Assembly (NCBI RefSeq): GCF_900141895.1
Contig: NZ_FQYT01000023.1
Coordinates: forward strand, 1-49,172
Direction: 5' to 3'
Origin: Parasporobacterium paucivorans DSM 15970
Lineage (GTDB): Bacteria > Bacillota > Clostridia > Lachnospirales > Lachnospiraceae
DNA: 49,172 nucleotides
Under the pieces are notes generated by a model, which was given only the letters and a program-made list of their open reading frames with translations, searched no databases and had not been told where the DNA came from. The position numbers were made by a program, and so were the translations under genes. How positions within the stretch are numbered: position 1 is the first letter of the stretch; the number at the start of each line of letters is the position of its first letter. Below, piece by piece: positions 44,693 to 49,172 of this stretch.

Positions 44693-46828
44693 ATGAAGAA
44701 TATAAGTGGATTGGTTACTAGTGTAATTATTACAATTATATTAACAATAGGTATGTTAGCCACAGTAAGTGCTTCGGATAACGTTACCTACTATTATGAT
44801 GAATTTGGAAATAAGCTTACTGGTTGGCAGAATATTGATGGATTTAAATGTTATTTAAATGAGTACGGTGTAAAATCTTCGTTATCAGGCATTGACGTCT
44901 CGAGTCATCAGGGAAATATCAACTGGGGTGAAGTGAGGTCATCGGGTGTTGATTTTGCGATTATCAGGATTGGATATGGAGATGATATACTAAATCAGGA
45001 TGACAGATATGCAGTCTATAACATGAGTGAATGTGAGCGGCTGGGAATTCCATATGGAGTTTATCTATATTCGTATGCTTTGAATTTTGATAATGTTAAC
45101 AGTGAAGTACAGCATACATTGAGAATGATTAATGGAAGAAATCCGGTAATGGGCGTTTATTATGACATGGAGGATGCAGATGGATATAAAGCAAAATATG
45201 GTATGCCTACGAATGACATGTTAAGCCAGTTTTGTGTTTCATATATGACTCAGATTTCAAATATGGGTTATCAAACTGGATTGTATGCGAGTAAATACTG
45301 GCTTACCAATATTTTGACAAGCCCACAGTTAAATGGATTTGATAAGTGGGTTGCCCAATGGAACGATACGTGTACCTATAGTGAGGATTTTGTAATGTGG
45401 CAGTACGCAAGCGATGGTTCAATACCAGGAATAATAGGAAATGTAGATTTGAATGTCAGACTGACATCTGAAACTGGAATGGTTATAAATAAGTCAAGTT
45501 TGGATTTGATATCCATCGGATCTTCAGACCTGCTTTTTGCAACTTCAAATTTAGCGGATTCAACATTAGGTGGAGTGATATGGACATCAGACAATGAGTC
45601 GGTGGCGACGGTCGACGCTACAGGAAAAGTAACTGCCAATGGGTATGGGACTGCAATCATCACGGCATCACTGGAAGGATATTTACCGGTAACTTGTGAG
45701 GTGACGGTATCAAAAGATTACAGCGGAATATATTATATCCGTTCTAAAAACAGCAATCAAGTCATGGATGTATATGGAGGAGGAGACGCAATTGGAACCA
45801 ATATCATTCAATGGCCTTATCATGGAGGAATTAATCAACAGTGGTTACTTGAGTCTTTGGGGAATGGGTACTATAAAATCACATCCGAACTTAATCCGGT
45901 GTATTCGCTGGATGTATATGGAGGAGGAACCATTGCAGGAACCAGAGTCATTCAGTGGACATATCTTGGTGGGACAAATCAGCAATGGAAAATCATTGAA
46001 AATACGGATGGATACATTTCTTTTATGTCAAGGCTGTCTAAAGAAAATGGTTCTGATTATCTTTTGGATGTATATGGAGGAGGTAGGGATGCAGGAGTTA
46101 GTGTGATTCAGTGGTCAAATACTAACGGAGATAATCAAAAGTGGCAGCTTGAGCCGGTTCAAGACTATGTTGCCAGTTATGACAGCAATGGTGGAAGTCC
46201 TGTCACTGCAGCAGGCGTAATGACGGGACGTCAGTTGACTGAGCCACAGGAGCCAACGAAAGAAGGCCTGCTATTTGCCGGATGGTATACAGATGATACG
46301 TATACAACTCTTTGGGACTTCAATTCAGACAGAATGCCGGCAGAAGATATGGTGCTGTATGCAAGATGGATTAATGATTACAGCGGAACATATATTATCA
46401 GATCGAAGAGCAGTAACCTTGTTCTGGAGGCTGATGGAGGAAAAACCGAAATTGGAACAGGGATCATTCAGTCGGCCCATCGGGAAAGTGCAAATCAATT
46501 TTGGAAAGTGGAGTCTCTTGGAAAAGGGTACTACAAGATTGTTCCTGCTGTGGACGAGACGTATTCTTTGGATATATATGGCGGTACGTCCGATCCAGGA
46601 TCAAGAGTCATTCAGTGGACCTATCACGACGGCACTAACCAACAATGGGAGATTATTGAGAATGAAGACGGTACAGTATCCTTTATGTCCAAACTGGCTA
46701 AGGAATCGGCTTCAGGATGTTTTTTGGACGTATATGGAGGAAGTGGAAATGAAGGAACTGCCATTATCCAGTGGCCGGCAAATGGCGGTGACAATCAAAA
46801 ATGGTATATGGAAAATGTAAATTATTGA
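44693..46828 (+). CDS. Secreted GH25 lysozyme with Big2, InlB and ricin-lectin modules
   Basis: A 711-residue exported muramidase. The signal peptide is about 1-27. A short choline-binding-like repeat (GNKLTGWQNIDGFKCYLNEYG) follows. The GH25 domain (about 65-255) has GIDVSSHQGNINW with the first catalytic Asp, and YYDMEDADG with the Asp/Glu pair. A Big2 Ig-like domain (about 258-340), a ricin-type beta-trefoil (about 345-475), an InlB-type repeat (about 488-555) and a second ricin trefoil (about 562-708) complete the chain. The trefoils show repeated LDVYGG and VIQW / NQQW motifs. The enzyme cleaves peptidoglycan between MurNAc and GlcNAc, while the lectin modules probably hold it on surface glycan. 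CAGGAGA precedes the ATG. Confidence 0.92.
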   Translation: MKNISGLVTSVIITIILTIGMLATVSASDNVTYYYDEFGNKLTGWQNIDGFKCYLNEYGVKSSLSGIDVSSHQGNINWGEVRSSGVDFAIIRIGYGDDILNQDDRYAVYNMSECERLGIPYGVYLYSYALNFDNVNSEVQHTLRMINGRNPVMGVYYDMEDADGYKAKYGMPTNDMLSQFCVSYMTQISNMGYQTGLYASKYWLTNILTSPQLNGFDKWVAQWNDTCTYSEDFVMWQYASDGSIPGIIGNVDLNVRLTSETGMVINKSSLDLISIGSSDLLFATSNLADSTLGGVIWTSDNESVATVDATGKVTANGYGTAIITASLEGYLPVTCEVTVSKDYSGIYYIRSKNSNQVMDVYGGGDAIGTNIIQWPYHGGINQQWLLESLGNGYYKITSELNPVYSLDVYGGGTIAGTRVIQWTYLGGTNQQWKIIENTDGYISFMSRLSKENGSDYLLDVYGGGRDAGVSVIQWSNTNGDNQKWQLEPVQDYVASYDSNGGSPVTAAGVMTGRQLTEPQEPTKEGLLFAGWYTDDTYTTLWDFNSDRMPAEDMVLYARWINDYSGTYIIRSKSSNLVLEADGGKTEIGTGIIQSAHRESANQFWKVESLGKGYYKIVPAVDETYSLDIYGGTSDPGSRVIQWTYHDGTNQQWEIIENEDGTVSFMSKLAKESASGCFLDVYGGSGNEGTAIIQWPANGGDNQKWYMENVNY

Positions 46829-46859
46829 AAGAAGTTGTATGACTAAGGAGAAATTACTT

Positions 46860-48143
46860 ATGAACAAGTTGGTCAGTGTATTGATGCCAAATTATAATTG
46901 TGAGAGGCATATTGCCAAAGCAATTGAAAGCGTGTTGAACCAAAGCTACACGAATTTACAAATTATCATTGTAGATGATGGATCAACGGATTCATCGAGA
47001 GAAATTATCAATGGTTATTTAGATGAAAGAATAGAGAAGGTGTATCTCGAAAAAAACAGTCAGATATGTATTGCGCTCAATACTGGCATTGGTTTTGCAA
47101 AGGGAGAATATCTTGCGAGAATCGATAGTGATGATATCTGGGAACCGGAAAAAATTGAAAAACAAATCAGATATCTGGAAAATAATCCGGACTGTGGGGC
47201 CTGCTTTTCGTGGGTCTCTATCATAGATGAAAACGATGTTGAGGTTACTGATTTTACGCGAGGCGCATATACGCATGTTAATGAGAATCTTTTGAATGTC
47301 AGAAATAAATCTCAGAACGGATGGATAAAGGAGCTTTTTTTTCGAGAAAACAGCCTATGTCATCCGTCGGTTATAATTCCAATGAAAGTGGTCAAAGAAG
47401 TAGGGCTTTATAATTATGCCATGGTTCAGTTGCAGGATTATGAATATTGGACCAGAATTGTTAAAAAGCATCCGATTTATGTTTATGAAGAAAAACTTGT
47501 GAAATACAGGAGAGACTCGGATCCCGAAAAAAATTTAAGTGGTAGCAATATTCCGAGATCAATCAGGATGTTTAATGAAATCCGGAGTATAAAATGCGAT
47601 TTTCTGGGCGACATGTCCGATGAAAAATTCATTGAAGTATTTGGAACTTTTTTTAGGAATAAACTGTCCCAAAAAAAAGAAGAACTAGATATAGAAAAGG
47701 CCATGCTTACGAGAGATGCTTTTAAGATTCATGGACTTGACCTACCACTTGCGAACAGACTTGAGGAATATATCAATGAAGACAATATGAGGATCATTTT
47801 GGAAAAAGAGTACGATTTTACCGTTAAAGACTTCTATGAGCTCAATACTCTCCATAATTTTTACGATCCGGTTGCTAAGGAATTTGAAAAGCAATATCGT
47901 GTTTATAAGGAATATCATGATAATTACAACAGTAACATGGAGTACTTAAGCGGACAAAGTAGTTTGTATAAAGAAAGACATGAGCAGTTGCAGATAGAAC
48001 ATGAGCAGCTGCGGACAGAATATGAGCAACTGCAGCATGAAAAAGATGGATTAGACCAAAAATATAATGATTTACGGAATTCAATAAGCTGGAGAATAAC
48101 AAAACCTATAAGAAAATTGCGACAAAGCTTTCGGAAAAAATAG
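46860..48143 (+). CDS. GT2 glycosyltransferase with C-terminal coiled coil
   Basis: A 427-residue GT2 enzyme with the start VSVLMPNYNCERHIAKAIESVLNQSY, the nucleotide motif IVDDGSTDSS, the metal site ARIDSDDIW and the QDYEYWTRI block with the catalytic base. The C-terminal quarter (about 350-410) is a predicted coiled coil built from heptads QLQIEHE/QLRTEYE/QLQHEKD, and the end ISWRITKPIRKLRQ is common in glycosyltransferases of rhamnan loci. ATG 46860 has AAGGAG 9 nt upstream and is preferred to ATG 46839. It follows the lysozyme gene by 31 nt. Confidence 0.88.
   Translation: MNKLVSVLMPNYNCERHIAKAIESVLNQSYTNLQIIIVDDGSTDSSREIINGYLDERIEKVYLEKNSQICIALNTGIGFAKGEYLARIDSDDIWEPEKIEKQIRYLENNPDCGACFSWVSIIDENDVEVTDFTRGAYTHVNENLLNVRNKSQNGWIKELFFRENSLCHPSVIIPMKVVKEVGLYNYAMVQLQDYEYWTRIVKKHPIYVYEEKLVKYRRDSDPEKNLSGSNIPRSIRMFNEIRSIKCDFLGDMSDEKFIEVFGTFFRNKLSQKKEELDIEKAMLTRDAFKIHGLDLPLANRLEEYINEDNMRIILEKEYDFTVKDFYELNTLHNFYDPVAKEFEKQYRVYKEYHDNYNSNMEYLSGQSSLYKERHEQLQIEHEQLRTEYEQLQHEKDGLDQKYNDLRNSISWRITKPIRKLRQSFRKK
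47979..48041 (+). repeat. 21-bp tandem repeat encoding coiled-coil heptads
   Basis: Three units of 21 bp (47979-47999, 48000-48020, 48021-48041) share the core ATGAGCARYTGC. Because 21 bp is seven codons, each unit encodes one heptad, and gain or loss of a unit would change coiled-coil length without a frameshift. Confidence 0.8.
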
Positions 48144-48274
48144 ATCTGTGCTGAATCTAAATTCCTCACTGGATTTATATGAGGGCGCAACGAATGAGAC
48201 GACCAAGCATGTTGTCTAGAGGGTGCCAGTAATTAACTTCACAGCAGTTATAATAAAAGCCTTATATAGAAATG

Positions 48275-48313
48275 AGCTAATGACAGATTTAATAAAGCAT
48301 TAGCTTTTTTTTT
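48275..48313 (+). terminator. Intrinsic terminator ending the glycan locus
   Basis: Perfect 8-bp stem AGCTAATG (48275-48282) with CATTAGCT (48298-48305), a 15-nt loop and a run of eight to nine T residues. It lies in the 348-nt gap 48144-48491. The rest of that gap shows only a short open stretch (48150-48220) that I cannot identify. Confidence 0.8.
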
Positions 48314-48491
48314 GAGTTTTTTCGAGTGAGAAAATTGCATTTCATAAAAATATGGTATAAAATAGTATTATTAATTGTGATTGGAAGTACAGTGAAATTC
48401 TTAATGAAAAATGAGTGGGAAAGGAGGGTTTTGTATAAAAAACGAATATTCAAATGGGGAGTTTGTTAAATAAAAAAATGGGGGATAATAA

Positions 48492-48851
48492 ATGAAAGGT
48501 ACAAAAATAAGGGCGAAAATTTCGTTAGCAGTGTGTTTGATTATGACGTTAACTATGGCTTTTTCATCAAACCAGGCATTTGCAGCAAATCCTGTTGATC
48601 CTGTAATTGATGAACAAAATAATAATATTGCAAATTATGGATCTATGGTAAATCAACTTAAAGAACAGCCAATTAATACGACACAAAATGTCAATAGCCT
48701 TGATTTTGAAAAAATAGAATTAATAAATTCAGTTAAAACAGAGGCTGTAAATACTCAATATTTTTATGAATCAGAGCCAAATAATCAATCTTATCAGGCA
48801 GATATATTAGATAATAATTTCTCTGGAGAAAATAATTATTATTGTTTTTGA
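48492..48851 (+). CDS. Short secreted protein, probably truncated
   Basis: A 119-residue protein with a clear Sec signal peptide (basic MKGTKIRAKIS, a hydrophobic core, and a cleavage site after AFA near residue 32). The mature part is Asn/Gln-rich and ends with ESEPNNQSYQADILDNN, the typical opening of a bacterial pre-peptidase C-terminal (PPC) domain. It then hits a stop at NYYCF where DYYKF-type residues are expected. I infer a larger secreted protein, perhaps a protease or adhesin, cut off here. The DNA after the stop changes character. Confidence 0.55.
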   Translation: MKGTKIRAKISLAVCLIMTLTMAFSSNQAFAANPVDPVIDEQNNNIANYGSMVNQLKEQPINTTQNVNSLDFEKIELINSVKTEAVNTQYFYESEPNNQSYQADILDNNFSGENNYYCF

Positions 48852-48858
48852 CTCCTTG

Positions 48859-48905
48859 ATCTGACCTGCCACTGCTCACTCACATTGTCCATGGTCAGAT
48901 ATTTT
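48859..48905 (+). terminator. Weak hairpin with T-tract after the truncated secreted gene
   Basis: ATCTGACC (48859-48866) pairs with GGTCAGAT (48893-48900) across a 26-nt loop and is followed by ATTTTT. The wide loop makes this a weak terminator candidate. Confidence 0.35.
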
Positions 48906-48978
48906 TGCTCTCTTGTTTTGTCCATTGATATCGTATTATAATGCCATTATCAAATAGGCATTGAGGTGAACAGGAAAA

Positions 48979-49026
48979 ACCACAATACGATTTCTCCCCT
49001 ACCAAAGATTGATTTCGTATTGTGGT
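48979..49026. repeat. 12-bp inverted repeat with an extra outlying copy
   Basis: ACCACAATACGA (48979-48990) and TCGTATTGTGGT (49015-49026) are perfect inverted copies 24 nt apart. The inner 10-mer CACAATACGA occurs once more at 49050-49059. All lie just upstream of or within the transposase-like 5' region, suggesting an operator or element end. Confidence 0.6.
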
Positions 49027-49036
49027 CCCAATAAAC

Positions 49037-49172
49037 ATGATTATAGTAGCACAATACGAAAAACTCTTCAATACAGATACACATATTTTTCATCAAGAGT
49101 AAAGAAGTTTCCTGCTGTCCGGTCTGCAGTGGCAGCTTAAGGGTTCGGGATACCAAGCTCCGCCATATGATT
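49037..49172 (+). pseudogene. 5' end of a frameshifted zinc-ribbon, transposase-like gene (partial)
   Basis: From ATG 49037 one frame reads MIIVAQYEKLFNTDTHIF and stops at 49100. The next frame, open from about 49083 to the window end, reads IKSKEVSCCPVCSGSLRVRD and continues. Removing one T from the T5 run at 49086-49090 joins them into a single protein. The CPVC zinc-ribbon beginning resembles, from memory, DUF6431/ISL3-like transposase N-termini. The gene is cut by the window edge. The extra T could be a real mutation, a phase-variable tract or a sequence error. Confidence 0.4.

Noticed and set aside
45768-46820. +1-frame open stretches inside the lysozyme gene with repeated MYMEEE motifs
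   Set aside because: They arise from the repeated LDVYGG codons of the ricin modules read out of frame. There is no start signal.
48855-49060. CRISPR array suggested by repeated CACAATACGA
   Set aside because: There are only three 10-mers, two of them inverted, with irregular spacing and no cas gene.
48950-49156. 68-residue minus-strand open frame at the right edge
   Set aside because: The plus-strand frame with the CPVC zinc-ribbon is a better explanation, and the minus frame has no motif.

Overview
The window looks like a chromosomal segment of a low-to-moderate GC Firmicute of class Clostridia, most likely Lachnospiraceae. I infer this from the protein sequences, strong GGAGG ribosome sites, frequent AGA/AGG arginine codons, and the gene order hprK / ROK glucokinase / murB / rapZ / whiA / HPr-like / dnaE / pfkA. 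No rRNA or intact tRNA is present, so placement rests on proteins and gene order only. Apart from pyrG at the left edge, every confident gene is on the + strand.

Region 1 (1-24213) is core housekeeping DNA. It holds pyrG (minus strand) divergent from ftsH-uvrC, then the hprK-glcK-murB-rapZ-whiA-HPr-like cluster, which ends in a clear terminator. dnaE-pfkA-rRNA/tRNA methyltransferase follows, then a secreted SleB-type cell-wall hydrolase, an NfeD/SPFH membrane pair, argF, two small uncharacterised genes, coaX-dusB, and greA-lysS.

Region 2 (24238-31328) is an envelope-precursor operon: two uncharacterised membrane proteins, cdaA (c-di-AMP synthase), cdaR, a second HPr-like protein and glmM. 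It continues without a gap into a rhamnosyltransferase-like GT2 and galE. Both HPr-family proteins in the window have an acidic residue where the PTS phosphocarrier histidine should be (Glu15 and Asp15). Both keep a serine at or one residue past the HprK target position, and hprK itself lies in the first cluster. This suggests two regulatory, non-PTS HPr paralogues, one of them placed between the c-di-AMP machinery and peptidoglycan-precursor synthesis.

Region 3 (31377-48143) is a surface-glycan locus entered through leuA and a GtrA-like gene. It has a complete dTDP-L-rhamnose set (rfbD, rfbB, rfbA, rfbC), then a much more AT-rich, evidently mosaic section: a Wzx-like flippase, a DPM1-like GT2 with DUF2304, a Wzm/Wzt-type ABC exporter, a large multi-spanning membrane protein, an NAD-dependent epimerase, a secreted GH25 lysozyme with ricin-type lectin modules, and another GT2. 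The gaps in this section are not empty. One holds a decayed rfbC copy (about 39724-39937) and another a decayed, internally deleted Wzt fragment (about 43443-43530). These are scars of earlier gene cassettes.

Region 4 (48144-49172) is AT-rich and degraded. It holds a short secreted protein that stops inside what looks like a pre-peptidase C-terminal domain, several inverted repeats, and the frameshifted 5' end of a zinc-ribbon, transposase-like gene running off the window.
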